Shown piece after piece: positions 1-10,454 of a DNA stretch of 64,000 nt (position 1 is its first letter; every line of letters starts with the position of its first letter). Made by a program: the position numbers and the translations under genes. Below the pieces are notes generated by a model. That model was given only the letters and a program-made list of their open reading frames with translations. It had not been told where the DNA came from and ran no database searches. The DNA comes from Hermatobates lingyangjiaoensis (Eukaryota; Arthropoda; Insecta; Hemiptera; Hermatobatidae). Location: NCBI GenBank assembly GCA_026182355.1, contig JAPFBL010001617.1:434001-498000 (forward strand). The letters run 5' to 3'.

Positions 1-546
1 GTTATTTCAAAAGTAAGTTTATTATACACCATTGAGCAAAGAATAAAGGTTTCTTATTGACATAGGAGAGCAAAAATATCCAACATTAATAATCATTTAT
101 ATACACAACTCACTGAGGAGATGAGTCCAATAACTCGTTTAATTATTAAAGAGTAATTAGATGAGAGACATTTTACATATTTCAAATTTTCAAATAATAA
201 AAGTAATTTTTATTTTTTGTTCACCTTTGCAATTCGGAGTTGACTGCTAGTTATTACATAGACAGAAAGGCATTTTAATGAAATAAATATATTGTCTATT
301 TTTTTAGCTCCAAATTTTTTTTCTCATCGATTTCAACTTTGAACTGTAAATAATATGGGATTTACAATAAAACTTCTGTGACATTAAGGCTTCATTAATT
401 AATTTTTTATTATTTCATTTTCCTTGTCTAAAGTTAATATTGTTTCATTGTAATGCTATATAATTTTTATGTTGGCTTTTATGCTTTATACAATTTTGGA
501 AGTATTTATAAATTACGCACATAATATGTTAACAAGTATAAATTAC
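1..546. other. AT-rich stretch left of BBS1 exon, no gene seen
   Basis: This is probably BBS1 intron sequence downstream of the 547-646 exon. I see no splice-bounded coding segment, tandem repeat or element end in it. Confidence 0.4.
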
Positions 547-646
547 CAGGAATCCCAGGTTCATTCTTGTCCGTGTATATAGTAGCCAAAGCACAAGGTG
601 GGGACAACAGTTGTATTTCCACTGCCAAATTTGTCCCTTTAAAAAC
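547..646 (-). CDS. BBS1: BBS1 exon (second recognisable exon)
   Basis: This is a 100-nt exon on the minus strand, between an acceptor ending ..tttag just right of 646 and a donor gtaatt at 546-541. It starts in phase 0 and ends in phase 1. The translation opens VFKGTNLAVE and ends NEPGIP. This is the segment of BBS1 that follows the first beta-propeller strands (family pattern K-V-x-K-G ... E-P-x-x-P). It continues in frame from the 3439-3595 exon, which ends on a complete lysine codon. BBS1 is a subunit of the BBSome coat that moves membrane cargo in cilia. The rest of the gene lies beyond the left edge. Confidence 0.72.
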
Positions 647-1528
647 CTAAAGAAATGAGGTTCCGTAAGTTTTATGCATAAAACTATAATTAAGATTTAA
701 GCCAAAGCATTTTCTTTAAAACTTCAAAATATTCTTAGTTTGTCTGAATAATGTCAGAAACATGTAAGAAAAATGACAGTGTCACCCAACCTCCAAAGAA
801 TCAGGTTAAAATTAATATTCATTTTTAATATAAAACGAAAGAGTCCATCCTCGCACTTCAATATTACCCAAAGATAATATGATTCATAAACAAGAAAAAA
901 TACATCTAATATTAAGGTTTGGAGTGGCCTACGCTTAGCTTTACTATAAGTAAAAGAATATCAAATTGTTAATAACATAATAATTTTTGTCTTCTCAAAA
1001 GCTTTTGCATTCAATCTTAGGTCAAAAGTTTACATTTCATTAAAAAAAAAATAGTTTTTGTTGTTATAAATATTTTTAATTTTTTTATTTATTATTTCTT
1101 TGACTAAATCTTAAAATGAATACTTTATATCGCTGTCTTGTAGTCCTGTCTGTTTATCCAATGAATTGGTGTGTGAAATCCTTGCATCTCATTCTCTAAA
1201 TCTCATTTTAATTCCTATTATCATCACTACTAAAAATTTCAATGAAGAAGAATTTTATTAATTAATCATAGAGATGAATAGGAAAAATCAAATGGCTTAA
1301 TATATTTTTATTCATATGCTGCATGCTAAATGTAATATCAAAGTTGTAAAAACAATTATTTATATACAATTAAATTCAATTTTTGTTAAATTAATATGAT
1401 TATAAATAAATGAAAATATAAATAACGCTTTAAAAACCATCTATATATATCACGTCACTTGCTCTCTGACGACGTGATAGACAAAAGGCCTCAGAGCGAT
1501 GATCTCCTTATCTTTTGTGTGAATTACT

Positions 1529-1555
1529 TTTATATATATATATATATATATATAT
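1529..1555. repeat. (TA)n microsatellite
   Basis: Uninterrupted TA run directly adjoining a Penelope-like tail. Confidence 0.9.
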
Positions 1556-1722
1556 GATCAAACCACAATAAGAAAATGGGAAAACAAGACTAAGATCTTT
1601 CAACTATTGGGTTTTTGACTCTGACCAAGACCGCTTATTACGGTTGAAAGATTTTAGTCTTGTTTTCCCATTTTCTTATTGTGGTTTGATCATTGATTGT
1701 TATTTCACGTGTTTGTGTGAAA

Positions 1723-1725
<3 letters not shown>
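1556..1725. mobile_element. Penelope-like tail fragments, head-to-head inverted repeat
   Basis: Two arms (about 1556-1605 and 1643-1691) are near-perfect reverse complements. Both carry the element's terminal motif ACCACAATAAG and a GGGAAAACAAGAC block. The same block recurs at 6845, 7947, 9617, 43595 and 57760. Between the arms lies a hammerhead-like core (1621-1649) in which CTGACGA has become CTGACCA, so this copy is probably inactive. Confidence 0.65.

Positions 1726-1760
<35 letters not shown>
1726..1760. repeat. (TA)n microsatellite
   Basis: TA run joining two Penelope-like tail fragments. Confidence 0.9.
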
Positions 1761-1763
<3 letters not shown>

Positions 1764-1915
1764 ACAAGGTTTCGCAATAAACACGTCAAACAACAATCAA
1801 CGTTCAAACCACAATAAGGGATGAGAAAAAAGACTAAAATCTTCCAACCGTGACATAAATTAAAAGGCCTCAGAGCATTTTTTCTATCTGTTTTCTTTTT
1901 TTCCTTGTGGTTTGT

Positions 1916-1918
<3 letters not shown>
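1761..1918. mobile_element. Diverged Penelope-like tail fragment
   Basis: It has the same order of blocks as the other tails (TAAACACGT, AACAATCAA, ACCACAATAAG, then a CAACCGT block) but is more diverged. TA tracts bound it on both sides. Confidence 0.5.

Positions 1919-1966
<48 letters not shown>
1919..1966. repeat. (TA)n microsatellite
   Basis: TA run of about 48 bases. Confidence 0.95.
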
Positions 1967-1970
<4 letters not shown>

Positions 1971-3438
1971 ATATCTCCCGAATATTTACAGAGGCCGCGC
2001 GTATGAAGAACATTACATCATATCAATTTTTTTCATTCAACCTCTAAACATCAATTTTATATCAGTCGATTGAGTTAAAAAATTTAAAATATAAACAATG
2101 TAAATAAATGAAATTAAATCCGACAATCATAGTAGGTGATCTACTATGGGGTAATTACAATTTTTTAGAAATTTTTTAAACTGCCAAGTTTCCGTTCATA
2201 TTTTTAGCTTAATTTCATTGTTCTTTAATAAGCCGTTTAAAATCAAAAAACATTTCCTGAAAACATAAATATGCTATAATACTCTTTTAGTTAATGTATT
2301 ATTGAAAAAAATATATGTCAACTCATCTCCCATATAATGCTTGTTGTTAGGTATAAAATCATTTTGATCAGTCGAACGGTATGGTTTGTATTCTCCTTAC
2401 AAGCTTTCAGATTTAATCATAAGTAAACAAATTTATATTGTATTAAATAAAGAACATATTTCCAGTTATTTTAAAAATCTGAGAATTTTTTCAGTTATTG
2501 CTTTTGTCTCTTCAGTGATAATAAAAAATTTTCAGGACTTTAGAGGAGAAAAAAATGTTTTCTAAAAACACATTTTGGCTAAAAAAGTGACTTTCCCAAC
2601 AAGCATTATTGCTCCAAAACAATAGGAGATATTTACACTATGGGTCCCATTTTGTATAAAATATTATTTGAACTATCAAAAATTGTGGACTGTCTGTAAC
2701 GTGTACACAAACTTTAAGATACGCACCCATCCAGTGCCTTGCAAACACACACAAACATCATCAAAAAAATGTTAAAGAAGCACTTTGAGGACTTTAAAAC
2801 TGGTAGATCCGTCAAAATTTTGAGATCAAATTTTTTCACGACACTATACTTTACTTATGGTAAAGTAATATTAAAGCGAAGAAAACAATTACTCCAATAA
2901 TTTTCTCAGCCATAACCTCTTCAGACATCTCCGATACTTTTTATTAAGAGATTAGTCCCAATGTACCATTATCGTGGGCGTAGACTATAACATTTTTTTT
3001 AATATATGACCGTGTTCGGTGTGTTTTACTATCCAGCAATTCGCCGAGTAATTAGTTCTCATCAGAGTTTTCAATAAATTTAATTCTTTATATACACTGA
3101 ACCTCAATTTCATATATATTTTTTTTAAATAAAAGCATATCCTCTGCTTTTTTTAGCTCTTTTCTTCTATTCACTCTTTTCTTTAGCTTTATGTAGGGTT
3201 AATCACTTGACGTTGAGTTATTTTAACATTTTTTATTTTATTTGCAAAAATTAATTTTATCTAAAAAAATGTCCACGTAATTACAACTTGGTGCACTAGC
3301 CCACACACTAACTAATTCCAACAACACTTACTCTTTTGATATATTTTCCTTGTTAGCAAAATAAATAAACAACTCATATACATACATTAAATATAAATTT
3401 AATTTTTTAAAAAAAATAGGAAAAATGAAACAAACAAC

Positions 3439-3595
3439 CTTCATCTTTGTAGTGGTTCCAATTCCGAAATCAGCAACAACTAGTTTATAGTCGCCGTCAG
3501 CGTTCAGATCTCCTATAGTCATACATGAAGAAAAAGTGTGAATATCACTTTGATTATCCGTGTAGGCGTCAATCCATGGGTACTCCTCATTATTC
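3439..3595 (-). CDS. BBS1: BBS1 exon (N-terminal propeller start)
   Basis: This is a 157-nt minus-strand exon. The acceptor is tctgcag just right of 3595; the donor is gttgtt at 3438-3433. The translation NNEEYPWIDAYTDN..IHTFSSC..DLNADGDYKLVVADFG matches the highly conserved N-terminal motif of BBS1 proteins (W-L/I-D-A, IHTFSxC, D-L-x-D-G-x-YKLVV). It begins one base into a codon, so an upstream exon with the start codon must exist to the right; I could not find it. Part of this exon and its downstream intron recurs inside the Helitron at 4421-4585. Confidence 0.85.
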
Positions 3596-4420
3596 CTGCA
3601 GAATACACATAATGAGTGGACCATAAAATCATTTAATGATCACACATCGTATGTATTACCACTTTGGCCATCAAAAAACTTAGTTTAAGTTTGTTATCCA
3701 AAATAGTAAATCCTTGTAATATATATTATGTAAATATATCGCTTCTAAAATATTTTCTCACTTCTTTTAAAATTAATTTTCTTTTTAATTTTTTTATGAA
3801 AAAAATATTTTAAAACACAGAAACAAAGTAGTGCTAATAATTGCTAATAAAATTTAAAAACAGACACAGTAAAATTATTAGTTATGACGTTCATAAAAGA
3901 ACAACCAAACATCTTTGAGAAGTTCAGTTCATGAGATATTAAGTGGCGGATATAGGTAGATTTAAGTACGAGCAGAGATATTTGCATATTCCTAGAAACG
4001 TGTTCACTGTAAATGACTTATCATGCTACATTATATAATCTATAGATATAAAAATGAATGTATGTATGTCTGTCTGTATGTACTCGATAGATTTAAAAAC
4101 CATACAGCCAATCGCCGTGAAAATTTGGGAAATTATTAGGTATATCTTTCAGAAGGTTTATATAAAAATTTTTTAAAATCAGTGTTGTGGAACAAATTAT
4201 AAAAACTGAAATTTTGTTTTAGAATAATGAATCACCTGTCCTATTGGTCAGATTTGCTTGCATTTATTTACATTGTTTTCATTGACTTGGACAGTTTATA
4301 AGTGAAAGAAAATTGTTACTTAGAGGTTTATTTTAAAAAAATTGAAATGTTCTAATGAGGTAAGATGCTAGGTTAGAACCAAAGCAGCTCTTTAGTGTTG
4401 TACTTATTTTGATATATTTT

Positions 4421-4585
4421 TACTCTTTTGATATATTTTCCTTGTTAGCAAAATAAATAAACAACTCATATACATACATTAAATATAAATTTAATTTTTT
4501 AAAAAAAATAGGAAAAATGAAACAAACAACCTTCATCTTTGTAGTGGTTCCAATTCCGAAATCAGCAACAACTCGTTTATAGTCG
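4421..4585. repeat. BBS1 exon/intron fragment copied into Helitron-1
   Basis: These 165 bases match 3329-3493 in the same orientation, with one difference that I could see (actagt versus actcgt). The copy contains 110 bases of BBS1 intron including the splice donor, plus the last 55 bases of the 3439-3595 exon. It has no reading frame of its own. Confidence 0.85.
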
Positions 4586-4744
4586 TTAAAGAGATACTAC
4601 TTCTTTGTAAAAGTCTTTTCTAAACAGTAACTGTCAAATCTGTTATAAAATTAAAAGGAACACTCACAGCTACTAAATTAAATAATTATAACTGTCAGGA
4701 TTTTTTCTATATGATTACATTAAGAAATAATCTGAAAAAACTAT

Positions 4745-5754
4745 AATGATTCAGCAAAATATAATGATTTTCGACAAACTTTACCAGTTATACCATGTTT
4801 AACACCTGCAGATGGATTGAATGCATGTCTCAAATCATCAGTGCTAATGGAAGTATATGGAGAAAATATCTTTAAAAACCAATATGCGTGTTCAATTACA
4901 ACAAGATGAATCTTCTAAAACGATTTGCAAAACAATTGTTAGATATTGGGAATGGTAAAATGGAAATGGACGAATCCACACACTGTATTACATTACCAGA
5001 AAACATTTGTCACATTGTAACATCCACAGATGAATTGATTGTCAATGTTTTTCCAAATTTATTGCAGAATTATAAAAATAATCAATGGGTTAGTGAGCGT
5101 GCTATATTGGCAGCTAAAAACATTGATGTGAATTCAATAAACTGCATAATTCAAAATGAAATACCTGGTGAAGAAACAACATATAAGTCTATACATACTG
5201 TTGTCAATCATAATGAATCAGTTAATTATCCAATAGAATTTTAAATTCATTGGAACTACCAGGAATGCCACCGCATATTTCATCTTTGAAAATTGGTTCC
5301 TCCATCATCTTTCTACTAAATATAAACTCACCACGACTATGCAATGGGACTAGGCTATCATTAAAAAAAATTAATGAATAACATAATTGAGGCAATCATT
5401 TTAATTTTTAAACACAAAGGGGAACATGTACTACTACTACTACTACGCATTCCTATGATACCAACGGATACTCCATTTGAATTCAAACATCTACAGTTTC
5501 CTGTACGACTAGCCTTTGCAATGACCATTAACAAAGCACAGGAACAATCATTGCAAGTATGTGAATTAAAGTTGATAAATCCATGCTTCTCACATGGAAA
5601 GCTGTATGTTGGGTGTTCACGAGTTGGAAAATCATCAAATTTATTTGTTCTTGCACCAGATAGGAAAACAAAAAAATGTTATATATTTACAAGCACTACA
5701 ATAAAAATTATATTGGCAGAATATTTTTTATATCGAGAGGTAATAAACAGGTAA
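4745..5754 (+). pseudogene. Helitron PIF1-type helicase C-terminal region, broken
   Basis: Segments in more than one frame read as the Helitron helicase. They include NDFRQTLPVIP at about 4755-4790, a block 4888-5244, SLELPGMPPH near 5250, CNGTRL near 5340 and, at 5452-5680, IPMIPTDTPFEFK..LQFPVRLAFAMTINKAQ..SLQ..FSHGKLYVGCSRV. The TINKAQ and VGCSRV blocks are the usual last helicase motifs. At least one stop and a frame change separate the blocks, so this copy cannot make the protein. The Rep part is missing. Confidence 0.75.
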
Positions 5755-6808
5755 GATAAAGTACACCATCAATATTCTAATAGTTTAATATATCATGGAA
5801 CCAATTATCTGATGTTTATGATTTATCTTTTGCAGATATTTTAGGCAAGATATTACTTAAGTAAAATATACTTAGTAATTTGTACAAAGTATAAATTTAT
5901 ATGACATTTATGTTAAATAAGCTAAACGTAACACGACATTCACTAACAGTCGGCATAACGAGGTTCGCAGGGTCAGTTAGTAGACATATAATTCTTATAT
6001 TTAAAAAATATTTATGATTTAATACAGCAACAAAAGTTTGAAATGGGTAGGCTTATCAAAAAATATCAGAAGTAAATCAGACAAAAAACTGTATAAATCA
6101 TATAATTATTTTATATTAACCTTCAAATTAAAATTTATTGAAATAATTTTGTGTTCATTTCTACTAAAACAACATAAAGTTAACATAAAACTCACCACAT
6201 TCTGTTAAATAAAAAATGTTATACTTTATTTATACAAAAGTATAATTTAAGAAAGATACCTTTTAATGGATGACATCCTTTTAAAATATGGTAATTGTAT
6301 TATTTGAAATAAATAATACAGAGAGGTGATTTGGGTGAACCTGTGGCTGAATCCCCTCACCTAACTGAACATGAACCGTCCTTGTTTCCATAGTAACAGG
6401 CAAACACGGCTTATCACACAAAATCGACTTAAACACTCGATGTAACACGGCAGCTTAATAGGAAAATATTAAAAATTAGGGTTTTGATAAACATTCAGTT
6501 TATTTCTTCAATTACGAGTCATTAAAACACAATGCATTACCTAACGTTAAATAGTGTAAAGATAACTTTATTTAATGTAAATATTATTTTCTTTATTGCA
6601 AGAGCTAAATATTTTTCAAACAGAATTTATAAAACTGTTACAAACATCCTCTGAAGAGATAATCATGTTATACAAAAATTATTTTAAAATTATAATTAAA
6701 ACAAATGTTTTGTCCATGTTAATGAATGGAATTAAAGCATCTCTTCAGCTCTCTTGCCCATGAATGTCTCGCTGAATTTACTTTGAGATTAAAGAGCACA
6801 TTTATGTG

Positions 6809-6810
<2 letters not shown>

Positions 6811-6838
<28 letters not shown>
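6811..6838. repeat. (TA)n microsatellite
   Basis: TA run adjoining a Penelope-like element. Confidence 0.85.
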
Positions 6839-6839
<1 letters not shown>

Positions 6840-6889
6840 CAATGGTCAAACCACAATAAGAAATGGGAAAACAAGACTATCATCTTTAT

Positions 6890-7093
6890 CTAAGGGAAAA
6901 TGAAAATCATCATATTGATTGGACAGGAGCTAAATTTATTACCTATGAAAAATCAATGTTGTTAAGAAATATTATTGAATCGTCTCTAATTAAATTTAAT
7001 AGATCTAATATTATAAACATTAGTAACGGTCTCTTCAAACTTGATACTTTCGTCACGAGGGCAATAGCCTCTTCAAAGAGGGTTGACAGCTAG
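6890..7093 (+). pseudogene. GIY-YIG endonuclease C-terminus of a PLE
   Basis: The frame reads ENHHIDWTGAKFITYEKSM..RNIIESSLI and ends KRVDS-stop. This is the conserved C-terminal part of the endonuclease domain of Penelope retroelements (N-H-x-I-D-W and R-x-I-x-E-S). The same protein occurs at 8193-8400 on the other strand. The N-terminal part is missing, so this is a truncated copy. Confidence 0.65.
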
Positions 7094-7266
7094 CGGATAG
7101 TTTTTTACTTTTTCTTACTGTACTCCTTTGTTTCCCCAAACATCCCTTTCTGGACATTAGTCCTTTCCTGTGCTTTCACCCTTTTAAAATACCACTCTTC
7201 CCTCCCACTCTTCTCAACTCCTCACCAGATGTTTTCTGCATCTAGTGTTCAGTTGGGTTTTTGACT

Positions 7267-7295
7267 CTGACGAAGACCGCTTGTTACGGTTGAAA
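7267..7295 (+). ncRNA. Hammerhead-like ribozyme core in PLE tail
   Basis: CTGACGA, one extra A, stem GACCG/CGGTT with a 7-nt loop, then GAAA. This matches the hammerhead layout CUGANGA-stem II-GAAA with one additional nucleotide before stem II. Small hammerhead variants are known from Penelope-like elements. Cleavage is not shown here. Confidence 0.45.
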
Positions 7296-7371
7296 GATCT
7301 TAGTATTGTTTTCCCATTTCTTATTGTGGTTTGACCATTGATTGTTGTTTCACGTGTTTATGTGAAATCTT

Positions 7372-7393
7372 TATATATATATATATATATATA
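7372..7393. repeat. (TA)n microsatellite
   Basis: TA run following the PLE tail. Confidence 0.85.
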
Positions 7394-7639
7394 AAACAAG
7401 TTTTCACATAAACACTTAAAATAACAATCAATGATCAAAGCACAATATGAATTGGGAAAAAAAGATTAAGATCTTTCAACCGTAACAAGCCGTCTTGAAA
7501 GTCCGCTTGCAAGTCTTTACATAAATATATATTTATATAATAAGGTATTGTTTACTTGACCACAATTTACTAATAAACACTTTTTCTCCTTCTTGGAGTT
7601 TGGTCAGGGTTAATATACGGAATCACTTTTTCTCCAAAG

Positions 7640-7667
7640 TTTCGTCTTTATTTTAAGACATCCTTAG
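7640..7667 (-). ncRNA. Hammerhead-like core, second sequence type
   Basis: On the minus strand: CTAAGGA, one extra T, perfect stem GTCTT/AAGAC with a 6-nt loop, then GAAAC. It has the same one-base insertion before stem II as the core at 7267. The opening CUGA is CUAA here. The inverse copy near 7845 has CCGAGGA but has lost the GAAA side. Confidence 0.35.
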
Positions 7668-7868
7668 GGCTATAAACTAACAAAAAAATATGGGAATTTG
7701 TCATATCTACTTTACAATCATCATAACAAATTAAAATTGGTTCGGAATTAGAAGCTAGCCTTGAGTAAGAAAGTTTTTGAATTTGTTATGATGATTGTAA
7801 AGTAGATATGACAAATGTCCAATGTTTTTTGTTAGTTTATAGCCCCGAGGATGTCTTAAAATAAAGAT
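7647..7868. repeat. Imperfect inverted repeat with a second hammerhead-like type
   Basis: Arms of about 90 bases (7647-7737 and 7776-7868) are inverse copies. They share the blocks TTATTTTAAGACATCC, CTATAAACTAACA and GATATGACAAAT. The arrangement resembles the inverted PLE tails nearby but belongs to a different sequence family. Confidence 0.6.
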
Positions 7869-7989
7869 TTAAATATATTATAAATATATATTTATATAAT
7901 ATATATATATATAAAGATTTCACATAAACACGTGAAATAACAATCAATGATCAAACCACAATATGAAATGGGAAAACAAGACTAAGATC

Positions 7990-8018
7990 TTTCAACCGTA
8001 ACAAGCGGTCTTCGTCAG
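7990..8018 (-). ncRNA. Hammerhead-like ribozyme core in PLE tail
   Basis: Inverse copy of the core at 7267-7295, with CTGACGA, the same stem II and GAAA all intact. Confidence 0.45.
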
Positions 8019-8192
8019 AGTCAAAAACCCAACTGAAACGCTAGATGCAGAAAACATCTGGTGAAGGGTTGAGAAGAGTGGGAGGGAAGAGTGGTATTTT
8101 AAAAGGGTGAAAGCGCAGGAAAATACTAATGTCCAGAAAGGGATGTTTGGGGAAACAAAGGAGTACAGTAAGAAAGAGTAAAAAACTCTTCG

Positions 8193-9170
8193 CTAGCTGT
8201 CAACCCTCTTAGAAGAGGCTATTGCCCTCGTATCGAATGTATCAAGTTTGAAGAGACCGTTACTAATGTTTATAATATTTGATCTATTAAATTTAATTAG
8301 AGACGATTCAATAATATTTCTTAACGACATTGATTTTTCATATGTAATAAATTTAGCTCCTATCCAATCAATATGATGATTTTCATTGTTTATATGCAAA
8401 AATAAGGCACTACTTTTTTCCTGTCTACTTACGTTGTATTGGTGTTGCTTTACATGTGTCTTTAATGGTGGTACCAGTTTGACCAATATAAATTTTATAG
8501 CAATTTTTGCACGGAATTTTATAAATACCACCGGACTCCAATTCGCTGGGAGGGTTTTTTTATTAACATATTACCCTCGTTATTACAATTAGAAAACACT
8601 ATATTAAAATCAATTTGTTTGGCTAATCTTGGATGGGGGTCCAATGACTTATGATATGGCAAAACTATAGAATTTGATAATGAACGGGGCTCTATTGAAG
8701 TATTAGAGAAAGTTTTTTTAGCACCCTTCAAGGCTAAATCGATATAAGAAGACAGGTATTTTAATGATAGGGCAATTGACCTAATGTTATTAATCTCATC
8801 ATTAAGGAATTCAGGAGAGCACATTCTTAACGCCCTCAAAAACATATTTCTAAAAACAGAAATTTTAACATTTTTTGGATGGGAAGAATAAAAGTGAACA
8901 TATGCAAGTACATTCTTAGGTTTTCTATGTACACTAAAGCTTAACTCTTTAGGTAACCTATTGACCAGGACATCTAAGAAGGGCAAATTACCACTTACTT
9001 CTTCTTCCATTGTGAACTGGATTGCCGGCACTAATGAATTTAATTTTATTAGAAAATAATCTTTATTTATAGAATTAGGACAGATGCATAGTATATCGTC
9101 AACATATCTATACCATTTAACATGTCTAGGTAATATTGAGCTTAACATTTTAGTTTCAAAAATTCCATGT
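8193..9170 (-). pseudogene. PLE reverse transcriptase plus GIY-YIG endonuclease, frameshifted
   Basis: The frame at 8519-9148 reads the reverse transcriptase end: WYRYVDDILC carries the catalytic YVDD, followed by LPFLDVLV, the usual Penelope motif. A frame change near 8525 leads into the endonuclease with GGIYKIPCKNCYKIYIGQTG (the GIY and YIG halves) and the HHIDW C-terminus. The N-terminal reverse transcriptase fingers are absent and the frame is broken, so the copy is dead. Domain order RT then GIY-YIG identifies the Penelope class. Confidence 0.85.
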
Positions 9171-9254
9171 GTGAATTACTTAGGAGTGATCATTAGTTAG
9201 TTCATTACTTAGTGGTTTGATCATTGATTGTTATTTCTCGTGTTTATGTGAAAT

Positions 9255-9258
<4 letters not shown>

Positions 9259-9287
<29 letters not shown>
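9259..9287. repeat. (TA)n microsatellite
   Basis: TA run between two retroelement-derived palindromes. Confidence 0.85.
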
Positions 9288-9290
<3 letters not shown>

Positions 9291-9487
9291 CAGACAGGAA
9301 AGAGAAAAACAAATAAAAACACACACAAAAAAGACTCACTACGATATTTCGACATTCGTCGTCATCGGGCAGAAGTAGTCCCTTTGAGTACTTGGACTAC
9401 TTTTGCCCGATGACGACGAATGTCGAAATATCGTAGTGAGTCTTTTCTGTGTGTGTTTTTATCTGTTTTTCTCTTTCCTGTCTGAAC
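9288..9487. repeat. Near-perfect palindrome with hammerhead-like cores on both arms
   Basis: Arms of roughly 90 bases run inward from GTTCAGACAGGAAAGAG at the left and CTCTTTCCTGTCTGAAC at the right, with few differences. The spacer is a short segment around CCCTTTGAGTACTTGG. Each arm contains CCGATGA, an extra C, stem GAC/GTC with loop GAAT, then GAAA (9347-9368 minus, 9407-9428 plus). The body resembles a PLE terminal repeat unrelated in sequence to the tail family nearby. Confidence 0.65.
9407..9428 (+). ncRNA. Hammerhead-like core, third type
   Basis: CCGATGA-C-GAC-GAAT-GUC-GAAA followed by TATCGTA. An inverse copy lies at 9347-9368. The fold is short (3-bp stem II), so activity as a monomer is doubtful. 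Confidence 0.35.
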
Positions 9488-9555
9488 TAGTAGTCCTATT
9501 GAACCGTTTCAAGTATATACATATATGTATATATATAATTGAGGAATATAATATA

Positions 9556-9660
9556 ATTGAGTTGGGTTTTTGACTCTGACGAAGACCGCTTGTTACGGTT
9601 GAAAGATCTTAGTCTTGTTTTCCCATTTCTTATTGTGGTTTGATCATTGATATGTATATA
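9556..9660 (+). mobile_element. Penelope-like tail fragment with hammerhead-like core
   Basis: Same tail as at 7240-7340: GTTGGGTTTTTGACT, the core 9576-9604 (CTGACGA, stem, GAAA intact), then TCTTATTGTGGTTTGATC. A TA tract follows. Confidence 0.65.
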
Positions 9661-9714
9661 TATATATATATATATACCATGATAAACGGAAACGGTACGG
9701 CAGCACAGATTACA

Positions 9715-9863
9715 CTTAAAATAAACTGTGACACGTAGCCAGAAACATAACAAAGACTCACTTTTCAATATTTCATAAGTAATGGCGGTCGTCCTCATGA
9801 AGACTTCACAAAGTGAGTCTTTGTTATGTTTCTGTCTCTGCGTTAGTTACAGTTTATTTTAAG
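9715..9863. repeat. Imperfect inverted repeat between TA tracts
   Basis: The arms start CTTAAAATAAACTGTGACA and end CAGTTTATTTTAAG, sharing AACATAACAAAGACTCACTTT. The central minus strand contains TGAGGA, a C, a putative stem and GAAATATTGA. This is a weak fourth example of the hammerhead-like layout. Confidence 0.45.
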
Positions 9864-10101
9864 TATATATATATATGTCTAACCAATTAGATGAAACAAT
9901 TTTTCGAACTGAATAAACTAGAATTTTCAAAAGAACACACAGAAAATAAAATCACGGAAACTCACTACTATACTTCGATGTTCTTCTCATCAGGAAGATA
10001 GTAATAGAGAAAAGTTTTTTTCTGTAACCTTCTTCTTTCTTACCTTGTTTACTCTCTGATGACATAAAAAGTGATTGCATCACATGTTTAATTCTGATTT
10101 T

Positions 10102-10450
10102 TCTCCATATATCTACACAAATAAAAGAATGATTTTGTCTGTACATTGCTTAGAACTGACTCATTTCAACTTTTCTTCACGTTTCATGCATTAGAGAAAC
10201 CGAATCCACCCTTAAAAAAATGTCTATCGGTTTGTCAGTTTGACGATTTGTCAGTTTGTCGGTTTGTCCGAAAAATTTTGTCACAAATAAACTCAGCCAC
10301 CATAAGACATATCAAGCCAAAACTATTACAGTAGATTTCTGTATGTCTAACTTAAAATATAGGCTCTAAATTTATTGAAAATTCGACATAGAAAAGAAGT
10401 TATGGACGTTTAAAGCAAAACCTTTTGTCAGAAGTAAACTCAAGTAATCT
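10102..10450 (+). mobile_element. Helitron 5'-end fragment
   Basis: It parallels the first ~330 bases of Helitron-2 (19664 onward). Shared blocks are AATGATTTTGTCTGTACATT, GAGAAACCGAATCCACCCT and TATAGGCTCTAAATTTATT. No 3' Helitron end follows; it runs into a family A copy. Confidence 0.6.
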
Positions 10451-10454
10451 CACA

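Larger units (their letters stand above)
725..2878 (-). repeat. Family A repeat copy, minus orientation, interrupted by PLE tails
   Basis: The right end (2800-2878) is the inverse of the left end of the full copy at 11869, including a variant of the palindromic terminus. The stretches 2080-2560 and 725-925 match the middle and tail of the family. The tail part resembles 10555-11115. Penelope-like fragments and (TA)n tracts at about 1440-1990 split the copy. It is diverged and noncoding. Confidence 0.55.
4039..5980 (+). mobile_element. Helitron-1, autonomous-derived and decayed
   Basis: The 5' end starts TCTATAGATATAAAAATGAA followed by a TGTATGTCTGTCTG run. The 3' end has the short hairpin CGAGGTTCG followed by GGGTCAGTTAG. 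The flanking host bases are A (4038) and T (5981), the canonical Helitron AT target site. The interior contains degraded helicase coding sequence and, at 4421-4585, a copied host fragment. It lies in the BBS1 locus, upstream of the 3439-3595 exon. Confidence 0.75.
6839..7371 (+). mobile_element. Penelope-like element, 5'-truncated, inverted tail at head
   Basis: From left to right there is an inverted tail fragment (6845-6880), the last ~70 codons of the GIY-YIG part (to the stop at 7093), a 3' untranslated block rich in CTTCCCTCCCACTCT, a hammerhead-like core, and the terminal block ending TTTATGTGAAATC. A TA tract follows. The body corresponds to 7914-8400 in inverse orientation. Confidence 0.7.
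7914..9258 (-). mobile_element. Penelope-like element, longest copy, minus strand
   Basis: The tail block (7914-8040), 3' untranslated region (to 8192), GIY-YIG endonuclease and reverse transcriptase palm/thumb region (to about 9170) are present. A short inverted tail piece (9208-9258) follows and then a TA tract. The 5' half of the reverse transcriptase is missing. Inverted tail pieces at both ends and TA flanks are typical of Penelope insertions. Confidence 0.8.

Noticed and set aside
1700..1921. 73-codon minus frame
   Set aside because: Composed largely of a TA microsatellite and PLE tail sequence; Tyr-Ile repeats only.
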